From assembly GCA_013350335.1 (NCBI GenBank), contig CM023540.1, positions 57,078,962-57,142,961 of the forward strand: a DNA stretch of 64,000 bases, given 5' to 3'. A model generated the notes under the pieces. The model saw only the letters and a list, made by a program, of their open reading frames with translations, was not told where the DNA came from and searched no databases. Of the stretch, positions 35,346 to 48,480 are shown one piece after another (the stretch's first letter is position 1; every line of letters starts with the position of its first letter). The stretch comes from Chimonanthus salicifolius. Lineage: Eukaryota; Streptophyta; Magnoliopsida; Laurales; Calycanthaceae. A program made the position numbers and the translations under genes.

Positions 35346-36104
35346 AGGTGGAAAAAATATTAAAATTCATACAAGGAAAGTGGGTGCAAAATCTTGTTCT
35401 TTACACATGTACCACCTTGTAACTAAGTTGTGACCTAGTTAACGTAAAAATCAAGAAACCTCATAAACTACAAAGTTGTATCTCTTGAAGTCTTGTTTCC
35501 AACCCAAAAAGAATCAAAGCAATCGGAAATTGGAACAAAACGTTATGTCCAAAATACTGAAGATGTGTCAAACCTTCCTTCTTTTTTTTTCTCCCTTTCT
35601 TATTTTGTTTCTTTTTCCTTAATCTACTCGCCAAATTCTAAAATCCTCTTATATTGGCTTGTAAATTTTGAATTTCCTCATTTGTATCTTTAGATAATGA
35701 AAATAGTCTTCACACATGTGGATTTCTTTTTGGGTTTTTCTTAATAGGCTTAATAAATAGGCTTTTTAAAGTATGAAAAATCTAATAATTAATTTTACCA
35801 CTTACATTCAATTCTAAAAATGACTAAATTAATCCAAACTCTCATAAATAGATTTGAATTAATTACTTTACAAATAAAACCCCTAAAATTGTGGTAAAAT
35901 AACTATTAAAAATTCCAACTTTCCAAAAATATCAACTTATGTCCATAAATTGCAACATTCACCTTTTGAATTCTCATATCTTGTATTTCCCTGTAAATCC
36001 TACAAAAAGTCCAAAATCCCATTAATCATATCCAAAAATACACAAAATAAAGGGCTAACTAGTCCAAATACAATAATAAAATAGTCATTTTCATGTGCTC
36101 ATCA
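35346..36104 (-). mobile_element. Athila-type solo LTR, right part
   Basis: Continuation of 18239-19466. The minus strand starts TGATGAGCACATGAAAA at 36104, like the Athila LTR start TGTTGAGCAC, and GTTGC at 36105-36109 repeats the left flank. No gene. Confidence 0.82.
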
Positions 36105-36109
36105 GTTGC

Positions 36110-36560
36110 CTACACCGGTGAAGATCCAGATCTGAAGACCAAAGCAAGGAGAACTTTGAATAAGCATAACTACTCAAGTTCAACACATCCAAGGCAAGTG
36201 TTTCTTTGTTTATTTAAACATCACCATTGTAAGGTGGACTAGAGCTTCGTGCCCGAACCACTATAAAAAAATAGGAGTCGAGTAGTAGACCAAAGGTGGT
36301 TGAAACTCATTAGGTGTATTGTGAGGGTGAGAAACCATTTCATAGTGCATTTCTGGATAGCCCAGGGTTGGGTGAGTCTAAGAGTGGATGTAGGTTCAGG
36401 TGAACCGAACCACTATAAATCATTGTGCTTCTATGGTGATTGGTTTGATTGCTTGCATCATCTTGAATCTAGATTGTTGATTTCTCACTCACACATTAAT
36501 TTTTTCCGCTGGACCTTAAGTTGATCAAGTAATTTTTAAAAGGGTTTATTAAATTGGCTA
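36110..36560 (+). mobile_element. LTR-like segment, right part
   Basis: Continues 17501-18238. It contains GGTGAAGATCCAGATCTGAAG and, further on, TTTCCGCTGGACC, the style of the 3' part of a plant copia LTR. The end is not defined and no target duplication was found. Confidence 0.3.
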
Positions 36561-36887
36561 AAACCCTTGTGCATTGGTCTAACCGGACTCCTATTGTCCA
36601 TATTGTTAAGGGTCATCCAAGCCATCCTCATCCAGATTTCCTACAACGTAAGGGATGTGAGCTAAACATCCAAGTGAAGAGAAGACAACAGATAGTAAAA
36701 CATATTATCCTCACAAATATGTTATCATTCAACATTTTGTACACCCAGAAATCATGCAATTTTTCTATGAGATCAACGTCTAGCATAATTATCCAAATGC
36801 ATACTCTATTTTTCTCCAAAAACAATACCTTTGTCTATCGATATCTGCGGTTTACACTCAAACCGCGTATACATTATATGCCACAGC
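36561..36887 (-). mobile_element. Probable internal piece of H-type LTR
   Basis: GGGATGTGAGCTAAACATCC then AAGTGAAGAG parallels GTGTGAGCTTACTAGCCC then AGTGAAGG in the family C LTR. The sequence at 36887 reads naturally into 44335 if the intervening LTR is removed. Confidence 0.4.
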
Positions 36888-38346
36888 TGTAACGCCCCGC
36901 TCCTTTCTATAGTCTAAACTGTCGTGGCCCGCTTAACTGCAGGTTGAACGGGTGTGAACTAATGCGTTACGCATCTAACGAGTCTTACATCACAGATTTG
37001 TGGCAGGGGGAAAATAAGTATATATTTTTTTTTAAAAGATTGTAGATGAAATAATTAAAGCCATCAAATCTTTCATGCCCCAAACTTGACACATCGTATA
37101 AGTTTTAATGCCATCCACAAATATGGAGGGAATTAACATCTAATTACCATTAAGTCTAATCTCACGAGTTTGCTCACAATCCATTCTACAAAAATAAAAC
37201 CAACTAATAAATCTCAAATTTCTCAAATTATTTGAATCAACTAAGCAAGTCTCAAAGAATAACAAGCATCCAATAACTAAACTCAATCGACATAGTCCAA
37301 CACCTAGCTAAGAATTTAAATATTCATCCATAGTAACTTCTAATTTTCAACGTCGTCCTCCAATCCTACATCCAGAGGGTTACCTTGTAATGTCAGGGTG
37401 TGAGCTCCCAGCCCAGTGAAGAAATAGAATAGCACATATCCAAAACATGATATCTCAAATATACTCAATGTAACACAAATAATGAAATATTAAAAGCATA
37501 AGTAATTAAATATGCATTTCATGTCCATGCTTTATGTCATGTAATGCACAATACTCAATGCCTCATTCATCCACAACAACACCTACTGCATTTGGTGGCT
37601 TACCTGCCGAAGCGAGGCTAACACAACACCACATGAAGTAGCCTACCTGCCGAAGCGAGGCTAACACTACCACCAAATAACAGTCTACGTGACCTTTCAT
37701 GTCTCAATAATCCGAACCTACCATATACGTGGTACTACTCACTAAAAGTGAGGTCATACACTACCACCGTCGTGGTCTACATGAAAGATCACGGCTCACA
37801 CCTCCATACCCATCCCATGAATATGAAGATGCCATGTTCAATGCCATGTCTACCATGCATTATCTCTATCATCGTGCCACATGTTATGTATCATATTAAC
37901 ATGCCATGAATCTCATCATCAACACTATAATTTAAGCAGGATTTTATGATCTCAAATTGACATAAACATCATGTACATGTTTTAAAACATCAAAATCAAT
38001 CTCAACAATATCACACATGCATAATAATAATTCATATCACAATATTATTACTATGACAACACAATATCATAAATCCATCTTAATAACATAAAAAAAAAAA
38101 CTCTATAATAGACAATAAAACATCATTCAATTCGAACATAATTATTGGACATTTCAACAAGGCTAGTGGCTAATTTCCAACTATCCAGGCACACTGAGTC
38201 CCTCACGGCCATTAGAACATTTAGTCTATCCTCATACACTACTGTGAGTAAGCACCAGATTACAACCACTATTCCTACATATAGCTTAGTCCATATCATA
38301 GGTCCAACACTATATTCCCAAAACACGTTACATAATGCAATATTAT
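36888..38346 (-). mobile_element. Probable solo LTR (family I), left part
   Basis: The plus strand starts TGTAACGCCCCGCTCC, the reverse complement of a gypsy LTR end. The LTR layout is preserved (AGCTCCCAGCCCAGTGAAG near 37407; CCTGCCGAAGCGAGGC twice near 37605 and 37650). It continues at 41704. The right end is placed at TCATCA (44330) because CAGC flanks both sides; only four bases match, so this end is tentative. Confidence 0.5.
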
Positions 38347-39039
38347 TGTAACACCCCGGATTTTCAAGTTATTAATATATATGAAAATTACCCATTTAAT
38401 TTGTGAATTATTAGATATGAATCTTATATGGGCAATGTGTTGGGTCATTGGCCCAATTAGGACCCAACGGTTTTGGAATTGGTTTCAATAAAAATTAAAT
38501 GGGGTTGAATTTAATTAGTAATGCAATATTATATAAATAAGGAATGGGATAATTGTGCATGGCCGATTATTTGGTTGTATATCCATGTTTATGCGCATAA
38601 AGATATTAGGATTGGAATAAAGATTATATTGGCCGTATATAAGATGTGCGCATGATGTGTTGGAGTATTTTTTTAAAAGGAGTCTTTTTCTTTCTTAAAG
38701 AGTGAAACTAGGAGATTACTAATTAAAGAAGGTGTCCAAATAGAAATAGGATTGCTTTACCGTGTGGGAGTCATGCGCCAAAAGGGATCCTTCCCTTGGT
38801 GAAAAACGGCAATTGCCATTTCAATAAAGATTGGCCGAGTGGGAAGTTTTTAATAAAAGGAGAGACATAGAGAGCACACGGCTTACACACCATAGCCGAA
38901 TTTTCTTTCTCTCTCAAGTCTCATTCTCGACAATACATCAAGAGAAGGAGAAGGCAGCCAGTAAGAGGGAAAGATCAAGAAGGAAAAGGATTAGAAGAGC
39001 AAGAACAACCGAGGGAAAACCGGAGGAGTTGCGGAACCG

Positions 39040-39045
39040 GTAAGT
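39040..39045 (+). promoter_or_regulatory. Splice-donor-like GTAAGT in S solo LTR
   Basis: GGAACCG/GTAAGT about 130 bases after the CT-rich stretch. It is conserved in the minus-strand S LTR (2911-2916) and, with different flanks, in the A 3' LTR (30485-30490). Confidence 0.4.
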
Positions 39046-39074
39046 GGTTTTTATATTTTTGTTTAAGATAAGGA

Positions 39075-40468
39075 ACCATAGGGTTCGGCCATGGTGTATG
39101 GCCTGAACCCCATGGAAGAAGATTGAGAGATGATTTGATAATTTTAATGGAAGCATGAACCATAGGGTTCGGCCTTCGGTCACAGTGCATGGCCGACCCC
39201 ATGAAAGAATATTGATTTAATGTATGGATTTTTTTAATGATGAAAACCTTGGACGGTTAGAATGTTTTTAATTGGATTTATGTTCATGAATTTAGAACAT
39301 GAAAACCATGGAATAATATGATGATGTTAAAGGGTTTAAAGGAGGATAAAAATCATGAACCATAGGTTCGGCCATGGTGTATGGCTGAACCCCATGGAAG
39401 AATATAGATGGATTTAATTTGGTGATGATCGAATGGAGATCATGGAGATGATGGCAATTTTGTAAATATAGGCCAAATTGAAAGATCATGGGTTCGGCCA
39501 TGGTGTATGGCCGAACCCCATGAGGTCTTTTATGGATTTAAATTATTAAGGAACTTATGTTGGATTAAATAAATGGGAAGTGAGTAAATGGAAGATCAAG
39601 GATTAATAATTGTCAAGATCATAAACCATAGGGTTCGGCCATGGTGTATGGCCGAACCCCATGGAGGATGTTACTAATTTAGAAAGTATCTAATGAAGGA
39701 TTGTTTTTGGAAGGTGGAGATGAAATTAGAAAGTTTTTAATTATGGATTTTCTAATTTTGGACTTTCTAATTATGGAAGGAACCTTGAATTATGATTCAA
39801 ATATGGAAAGTGATATATTTGGAACTTAGACATCACATGGCCAAACCCCATGAACCAATTTAATGGGTTTTTATGTCACGGTTAGTGGATTATTTTATGA
39901 ACCAATGTTATGGATGGGTTTTGGACATAAACCCAAGATAATGGCAAAGTTGTAAATACATGCTAAGATGGAAGGTTATCCATGAATGGCAATATTTTAA
40001 TTTAAATGGAATTAAGATATCATAGGGGTCGGCCATGGTGCATGGCCGAACCCCACGAATCAAGTTAAATGGATTTTATGAAGTTAAGATAGTGATTGGA
40101 TTAATGGAGAGACAATAATAGAGGTAATGGCATTTTGGTAATTAAGTGAAAGTAAGGGAATGTTTGCTGAACTTAAATGTTTGACGTATCTTAGATGATT
40201 AATTGGGTTATCATCAGATTAATGCATAAAAATGGTAAGAATGATATTATTGTAAATATGGTAAAAAATGAAAGACCATGGGTTCGGCCATACCATGGCC
40301 GAACCCCATGGGGATTGTTTTGATGGACTTAGGGTTTATGTATGTGGGATTAAATAAAAGGGAAGTGGTCAAATGTTTAACTTAGAGGTTATTAATTAAT
40401 AAGCCAAATAAAGAAATTAAAACAAAAGGGGTGAGGTTCGGCCATGGTTTATGGCCGAACCCCACAGG
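39075..40468 (+). repeat. GGTTCGGCC palindrome array in S solo LTR
   Basis: Eight full palindromes and one half copy, near 39075, 39160, 39360, 39485, 39625, 39833 (half), 40020, 40275 and 40435. The typical form is GGGTTCGGCCATG, a 3-5 nt centre, then ATGGCCGAACCCCATG. Confidence 0.88.
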
Positions 40469-40904
40469 TTTGGTTTATGGACTTGGACACTGTTGTAAAT
40501 CAAGTGGGACTGGGTTTTAATTGATTGTTATATTATAAGGTAATGGGATCTCACAAGGTGTGTACGATCGTGAGCTGTTACTGGACGAAAGACGCAAGGA
40601 CACGTTAGCGGTCTTTGGTAGGATTCCACCTCTTTGAAACTATGGGTTTAATGTACAATGTTTTTATCTTATCTTGATGAATTATATTGCGAAGGATATG
40701 TTTCAAAATGTGAGTTTTAAATGCTATGTTTAATGATAAAATAGCATGTGTTGGATATATTTCAAATTGTGATTTTAAATGCTATGTTTAAATGATAAAA
40801 TAGTATGTGTTTTAAATGTGATTTTAAATGCTATGTTTATATGATAAAATAGCATGTGTTTCATTGGCATCTCATGCATAGCATGGAGTTAAAGATATGT
40901 AACT

Positions 40905-41025
40905 GGAGGGACCACACTCCGTTGGGGCGTCCGAAAAACGTATGTGGGATACCTTGATGTGTTTTTCCATCAGGAAGAAACCAGAGGGTCCACACTCCAT
41001 CGAGGTGTCCAAAAAACCTATGTGG
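40905..41025 (+). repeat. 78-bp tandem unit with hairpin
   Basis: CCACACTCC starts at 40912 and 40990, a 78-bp period, the same as in the G LTR. The hairpin CCTTGATG/CATCAGG lies at 40952-40974 with a degenerate loop. Confidence 0.75.
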
Positions 41026-41703
41026 TGGGTACTTTTATGTACATGTGATAGGTGTGACTCATTGCATTTGTCATCATTGCATGGCATGGTTTATATGGTT
41101 TTTGACATTATGATATTATTACATATGTTTTGTACTTACCATGTGTTAGCCCTAATTGGAATACCTACTGGGCGCGTTGTTCTAACGTCCTACTTCTACC
41201 CTAGTGGATGACACAGGAAACCAAGGGAACGATGGACGCAAGGAGGGCCAAGCATAGGAGCTTGGATGATTTAGTTTATATTTTGAATAAAGTTACTTAT
41301 GGACTTGTAGTTGAATAACTAGACTTCGGACATGTAATAACTGAGATGGTTGGATGTTTGATTGGATACTTATGTTACATTAATTATTGATTAAAGACTT
41401 GACGTACTTTGCTATCCGAAATGGAATAGAACTGTGTTCTATTATGATTCTGCATGTTATGATTATAATTCCGCAGTTATGATGTTATTCCGCATGTTGA
41501 TATTGTTATGTGTGAACCGTTTTCATGGACTTAGTCCATGCACACACAGGGTTGGCCAGTTAAGGGTCGAACTTTAGAAGTTCGGACTTATCTCTCATCG
41601 TGACGTCCCGCTCTCTATCACTCTTCTTTTATATATAAAAAAAAAATAGACTCTGATTTTCGGAAGAGAAAGCGAGTGAAAAAGGGCGGGGCGTTACAAT
41701 TTT

Positions 41704-44330
41704 TCCATTGCATAATCACATAAACAAAATAGAGAATATCATGCACAACAAAATATAGTGTATTGTTTTCCCTCACCTAAAAAGTTCGTGAAGTGTAGGT
41801 GATGAATCTACACGCATTCCAGCTTGTTGTCAAGTAGTAAGAATTTCAGGACGTGCTGCATATAAATTTGTTTGAAGTTCTAAGTATCATGAATATTACA
41901 TTTCTAACAACATCTCTGAATAATCTTGACGGAGTAAACATAGGGGATGTCCTAAAGGTTTAGGGATGTCGTACACTGGCAGGAGGGTTGGTCCACACCT
42001 CTAAATTGGTATCTAAGTTTTTTATGTTTTTGGAATTGTCAGACATAGGTATAGGTTGTTGCCCGAAATCACTATATAGTTTTAACTAAGTAAAAAAATA
42101 ACTTGAAACCAAAACACAGTCAAAGTAAATATGAAGAGAGTTTTCATAATCTTTTGCAAATAAAACTACATGAGAAGAGGAACCTATAATAATAAATAAA
42201 TAAAAACTGAAGTGAGCGGAATGAAATAAAATAAGAGAAAAGAAAGGAAGAGTATTTTGTAAAGACTGTCGTATATGTCTTTTATATAAACATATTTTTG
42301 AAACTCCTTGCATTATTAAGGAGAAGAAAATAATTATATAACCCAATAAATAAATAATTTGGCTAACACATATGGACTCAAATCTATTTCAAAATCTTGT
42401 ATATTACATACTATAAACCTTACAGCTGGGCCAACATATATCCTCAAACATTTAGAGGAGTTGAGTTAAAATAAGATGTATAAAAATAATACGGTAGAAG
42501 TAAGATGCAAGTCAGAAACCCTTTTTGATAACTCACTATACCGAAGTCTTACCCAATACCATAAGTGTCTTATAAGAATAAGACACCATGTTTAAAATCA
42601 TAATATAAACTTTTAGTGATTCTGATAATGATGTATAGAAACACTATTTCTACATTGTAGTTCTTAAAACAAATCTAGATAAAAAAAAAATCATAAAAGC
42701 TACCATGTAGATATAGGTTGAAAGATGACCAGCTGTAGCAACAGGGTACAAACTAATTAAAGAAAGTGGATTTAAAACCAGAGGAAGGGATGTTAGAAAA
42801 TGGATCGACTAATTAGAAGTTTATTGTTTGAGGAAAAATTTTATATTTACAAATCCCAATTTTTAACCTTTGAACATTTTAAATCAAGGATTAAAATAAA
42901 TAACAAGGAATAAACAGTCTAAACGATCTTGAAAACATAGTAGTTGGAAGAAAACAGTGATTAAAGTTGAGTTATTAAATACCTTAGAGAATTAATGAGC
43001 ATAAGGTAATGAAAATCTTACGATAATAAGATCCAAGGATAGTTTGAACAATTTTCAAAATAAATTAATTTAATAGGAAGGGGTACTTTATAAGAACAAA
43101 ATATCATTCTAAAAATCTGAACCATTAAGTGCTTTGATTACATGAAATGGGTAACAGTAAATCAAAAACTGGGAAGGGCCAATTGAAATATCTGGGCAGA
43201 GATCCTAAGGAAAGAATGGTGAGGCATTTGGGGTCAGGATTGGACCTGAACGATGATGAGGAATCTGGTAGTGAGGCTTGTTCAGGTAGGAGTATTGGTC
43301 AGATTTGGGCGGCTAGAGAAGAGTCTACCCTCGACAAAACTGATGAGGGACGGTGAAGATGGTGGAGAGGGGAGAGATCTAAAAGTAGAATAACAAGAAA
43401 AAAAGAAGAAAAAGGGATGAGGGGTTGACCTGAATCTCTTGGCCGGATCGTTGTCCGCTGCTCTACGATGGTTGGAAGTAGTTCTCGCTCTGGTTCGGAT
43501 TGCTGTCGCTTGAAGATGATTGGGGTCATGGAAGAATCTCTGATGGAATTTAGAAGGAAGGGGGTCGGCTGGGTTTTCGGATTGGGGAAGAGGTGAGGTG
43601 AGGCAATTTCCATCGAGAGGGTTGCCGTTTTGGAGGAGGAGAGGAGAAGAAGGAAACAAATTAGGAAAAGAAAGCTTTTTGGGATACGGTGGTGGAAAAG
43701 GATTTCACCGTGAATGGAATTCACAAAAGGTGTGGGTCCCTAATGGGCCCACACAGTAAGATGTTTTAGGATAGTTTCTTACTATATGTAAAAGTCAATT
43801 TAAGTATATATATATATATATATTTTACTCACACAGCTTAATTTTAAAAGTAATTAGAAAAGAGGTTTTAGATCTATTTTCTTAAAAATTTTAGAATCAT
43901 TGGAAATTCAAGTCAAATACCACTAAAAGCATGGGTAAAGGTAATTTGACCATTTTCTAAAATTGTTATAAAACTAAGATAAAAATGTGGAATGAATATT
44001 TTCATTAGGAATTTCTTTAATTGGTTGAATTCATAATTTTGATTACGCCTTCAAGTTTTCAACTCCAACTTATAACTTTTATTTAATTTACCTAACATGT
44101 CACTTATTAATTTATTTTTCTGCGTAGACTAACTGAGGGGAAAAATGTGTGCATTGGGGGAACCTAAATTAATTAAATTTTTACGTTTTGTGTCTGTTTA
44201 TTTATTTTTATTTTAAACAATTTGGAATAAAAGAATATGACACAATTTCACACAAACAGAATCAAGAGACCTATTTACTATTTTAGTTTTACCCGATTCG
44301 ATTGACCCGCTACTCCAGGTCGTGTCATCA
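41704..44330 (-). mobile_element. Probable solo LTR (family I), right part
   Basis: Continuation of 36888-38346. A CT-rich leader on the minus strand (about 43360-43720) produces open frames that are not genes. A hairpin at 43730-43754 and a (TA)n run at about 43806-43824 lie upstream of it in LTR sense. Total LTR length would be about 4.1 kb. Confidence 0.45.
43730..43754. other. Hairpin upstream of CT-rich leader
   Basis: GTGTGGG-T-CCC, loop TAAT, GGGCCCACAC: ten base pairs with one bulge. Confidence 0.6.
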
Positions 44331-44334
44331 CAGC

Positions 44335-46922
44335 AGCCTTTAGGGCTCAGTGTTTCACCTCAGTACGTATGTACGCTCTACACCTGAGTTATTCACAACC
44401 CAGTACTTCACACAGTGTGTGAGGGTAATTTGATATACATAGCACATCAACCAATGCATACCAATAATGAATTAAATTCCCATTTAACCCATTAATACAT
44501 CTCACATGATCATGATATCTCTCACTCAGCTAACATGGGTTCCTAAGCCATCCGCATGGAATCATACACAATAAATCAGCAGTTTGTATTTAACCATACT
44601 ATGCAAAAAATAAACACAGTTCAAACCCCCACCAACAGGTAAATAAATGACAGTATAACAAATGGAATTTAACACTCATGTGATAAAACTATAACATTTA
44701 CCGTCCTCTTTAGTCGGTTACATCTACCCTTTATTTATTGTTTACCGTGTAAAGGTATTTATCCTGCAACACACCGTTATACACACAAGTAAACAATTGC
44801 GTGTGTTCCAATCAGAACCACGAGTTGGAAATGGATCTATTACAAGATCTCCAACTAGATAATCAGTAAGCCTCTAGGTAGATGAGCGGATTTCGTACTC
44901 CATTTATTTATGGCTAGGCCTTGGCATTACACACACTCTTGTTTACGTTTCACACATGGAAACACACATCTCATCCTGTTCTATGTGAACAGCATCGGTA
45001 TCGCGTTGCGATCCCATTCACATCCTTTCCATCAGTACAATGACCACGAACCCCCATTCATTGCCATAGGACTAACGATATAATGCAAATATGAGATGCA
45101 TTTTAATAAGCACAGTGTGGTTAAATCTCCTTACCGTAAATTGGCAAGTGTTTTTGACGAACTGTAAAAACAGTTAAAACCTGAATAAATACGAGGTATA
45201 ATAATTCTACTTTACGAACCTATCTCTTATATTTTCACATTTTAATCCCCCCTTTACTCGAGAAAATCAAAATGTACAAGTGTATGTGAAGAGTAAAAGC
45301 CGGTGACAGTGCGTGCAATAATATACGCTAAAGAATAACATCAATCCAAGTGGGAGCAAAATTAACCGAAAAATAGCAAATAAAATAGCACCGAATACAA
45401 GGCGTTTTAAGAAGGTTAGGCATACAAAACACAAAGAAAATAGATTCAGTACCTGTCTCGTATTATCATCGGGTGATCGTTAACATGATGTATTGAGACT
45501 GTCCAACTAAGAAAGTGAAATGCATGGTCTATCCAAAATTAAGGTTACACAATATTTAAACATTACAATACTTTAAGTAAACAAGAAATCGGTCAAATAT
45601 ATGAACTTTGATCGAAATAAATCATTTTAAAAAATTTTGAATTTTGCAAAAATTACTATTTTTCCCCTACCACTATTAAAAAATACCCCAAAATTTGAGA
45701 GGATGTTCGACTAGTCAACTGGTTGAACAGTTGGGTTAATCCCATCACATGTATTCGATGGGTCGAACAATTAACCACCTGGTGGAGCAGTTTTCCTTTT
45801 TTCAAGCATTTTCTTTGCCAATTTTTCACGGACAAACCACATTGTATTGTCCTATCAAATTTTAACCATAGCTTCCTCTTAGTGATGTCTACAAAATAAA
45901 ATATTAACTTGGGCAGAAATCATACCAAAAGCCTCCGAAAAAATAACACAAAGTGTTGATGTAGAGTATTTAAGCTTGTAGTTGCAAAAAGAAGAAAACC
46001 AAGGAAACTAAGAATACATTTGAAGAATAGAGAAGGAGAGAGAAGAAGTAGTGAATGATTTTTTCTGATTTTGAACCCATTCTGAGTCCAGTATTTATAG
46101 CCTCTACTGAGATCCATCTAGCAAACCCCAACGATTGGACTTGGCAAGAGAGGTATAGGGTGGATCTCAACAACAAAACCCATTTTTTTTTCTTTTCTTT
46201 TTCTAAAAATTTCATAAATTCCAAATTATCTGAACGTTTAAGCAGTTTAAATTGGACATATTTAGAAAACTTCTCAACAAAACCTGACACCACAGCTGCG
46301 TTATGAACGTAGGGTTTACTTGGGGTGGCGAAGTCAGAATTATGTTTTTACTTAAGAATTCTATTATTTTTACAAAAACCAATATTTTGATAGATGGATG
46401 GCCTATGTTCTCCGAACTTTGACATTCAAATTTTGGGCGTTTAAAATATCAATTTAAAATTCTAACAATGCCAAAGATTTTGACCAAACACAGATTGACT
46501 GTGGTTAAAGTTTACAAATTTTTGGGTCAAGATGTATTTGAAAAATCAAGGTTTCACAGAAAATTTAGATAATGCTCTGCTAAAAATCTTGTCCCGTGAA
46601 ATCGTCTGAAAAATCCAGAAGTACCAATAAGTAGAGTACTCAAAGACATATAATGTGTGAAAATTTCAAACTCTGAATACATCAGAAGAGTGGTTTTACA
46701 CACTCGCCTAGTTTTCAAGACATTATTCATGATTTTTCCATGTAAAACAAAGTACATTGTGAAATATCTATTTTTCTCTCCAGACTTCAACTAACTCAGA
46801 TTGGGTCCAATTTGAGCTTTTCGGGAAGCTCTCTCAGCACTCTACAATATTTATCGGTCATAAAGCACTATTAACGGTCTGAGAATTTACCTCTTATTTT
46901 AAATAAGGGTTAGGGACACACA
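44335..46922 (-). mobile_element. Element H 3' LTR, 5' part
   Basis: The minus strand starts TGTGTGTCCCTAACCC at 46922, directly after the H polypurine tract. It parallels the family C LTR start (TGTAATACCCTAACCC) and layout. It holds no gene: short frames near 45920-46790 are AT-rich or T-rich artefacts. Confidence 0.65.
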
Positions 46923-46942
46923 TCCTACCCCCTTAAAGAAAT
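46923..46942 (-). other. Element H polypurine tract
   Basis: The minus strand reads TTTCTTTAAGGGGGTAGGA immediately before the LTR start. Confidence 0.75.
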
Positions 46943-46984
46943 TTTGTCATGAAATTTACACTAAGAATCATACAGTTCCTTACA

Positions 46985-48480
46985 AATAGATTGGGATACA
47001 GCTCCCGTATTGTCGATTCACGCTCCCACATAGTGTTTTCCACTCCATGATGCCTCCAAAGCACCTTCACTTAAGGTATTATCTTCCTCCTGAACTGTAG
47101 ATCTCTAGTGTTCGGGATCTTTATTGGTCCTTCATCGAAAGTCACGTCCTCTGTGATGTCAATGTCTTCCCAATTTAACACATGAGACGGGTCTGGCTCG
47201 TATTTCCTTAACATGGATACATGAAATACGTTGTGCACTCTAGCCAAACTCGGAGGTAAAGCCAAACGATAATCCACTCCATCGATCTTATCCAAGATCT
47301 CGAATGGTCCTATGTACCTCGGCGATAGCTTTCCCTTCGGTCCAAACCATCCAATACCATGACACGGTGTAATGTGTAAAAACACATGGTCTCCCATAGA
47401 GAATTCTAGAGGTCCACGCCTCTTGTCAACATAACTCTTCTGTCGACTCTGCGTTGTCTTGGGACATTGTTTGATTACATCAACTTGTTCTAACGTCACT
47501 CTAACCATTTTTGGCCCCAACAACGCCTTATCTACAATCTCAGCCCAACATGAAGGCGACCTAAATGGTCTACCATAAAGAGTTTCATATGGAGCCATCT
47601 AAATACTGGACTGATTGTTGTTATTGTATACAAGCTCTACTAATGATATATGATCCTCCCAACTGCCTTGCATATCCATCACGCAGATTCTCAACATATC
47701 GTCCAGAGTCTGAATAATCCTCTCAGACTGACCATCCATCTGAGGGTGAAAAGAGATACTAAAACATAACTGTGTACCAAGATTTTTCAGGAGGCTCTAC
47801 CAAAATCGGGATACAAACTGTGGATCACGGTCCGATACTATGCTCACTAGCGCTCCATGTAGCCTGACTATCTCCTTTATGTATAATTTACTCAAAGTCA
47901 TTAAGGAGTGTGTCACCTTTATTGGCAGAACAGACTTAGTCAAACTGTTTACTATCACCCATACCGAGTCGTTTCTTTTAGATGACTTAGGAAACCCAAC
48001 AATGAAATCCATGGTGATATTCTCCCATTTCTATTTGGCTACTAGAAGAGGTTGTAATTTTCCTCTGGGTCTTTGGTGCTCTGCCTTTACTAGCTGACAA
48101 ATCAAGCACCAAAATACAAATAATGCTACTTCTCACTTCATTCCACTCCATCACAACTGTCGACGCAAATCGTGATACATCTTTGTACCACCAGATGCAT
48201 TACAAAACGGGAGTGATGAAAGTGACCGAGCACTTCTCCTCTACGACCATCTATTTCTGGCACAAACAATCTTTCTTTGAAGGTCAGACCTTCGTCGGTC
48301 CTGATTTTCCAATCCTTCAACTCGTCTCCATCTATCAACTGGGTCCATATTTTGATAGATGCTAAGTCCCTTTGCTGTGTTTCAAACACCAGCTTTATCA
48401 GTTCTAGTAGTTTAACCTCGTTCTGTGCTTGAACAAATTCATTATCTTCAACCATATGTATGTCATACTTGTTTGCCAAT
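46985..48480 (-). pseudogene. Element H integrase and chromodomain remnant
   Basis: Tekay-like integrase in several frames. A degenerate zinc-binding region (48138-48479) is followed by the core with [11 protein letters not shown] and IVSDRDPQF (47797-48012), then a shifted piece with a SERIIQTLDD glutamate (about 47600-47790). The C-terminal domain (47071-47598) has KLSPRYIGPFEIL and VFHVSMLRKY. After a further shift the tail KVLWRHHGVEN (about 47000-47080) is the chromodomain-like end. Many stops show it is dead. Confidence 0.88.

Larger units (their letters stand above)
38347..41698 (+). mobile_element. Complete solo LTR, family S
   Basis: Starts TGTAACACCCCGGATTTTC and ends GGGCGGGGCGTTACA, 3352 bp. 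The flanks ATTAT (38342-38346) and ATTTT (41699-41703) look like a target duplication with one change. No PBS or coding region follows. Internally it has a CT-rich probable start region near 38900, donor-like GTAAGT at 39040, nine palindromes, a 78-bp tandem unit and the GGGC hairpin at 41170-41190. It is collinear with the minus-strand LTR at 1-3812. Confidence 0.9.

Noticed and set aside
43282..43724. Minus-strand ORFs of 125 and 141 codons
   Set aside because: They lie in the CT-rich leader of an LTR and have no recognisable domain; K, L and C leaders give similar Ser/Pro-rich reads.
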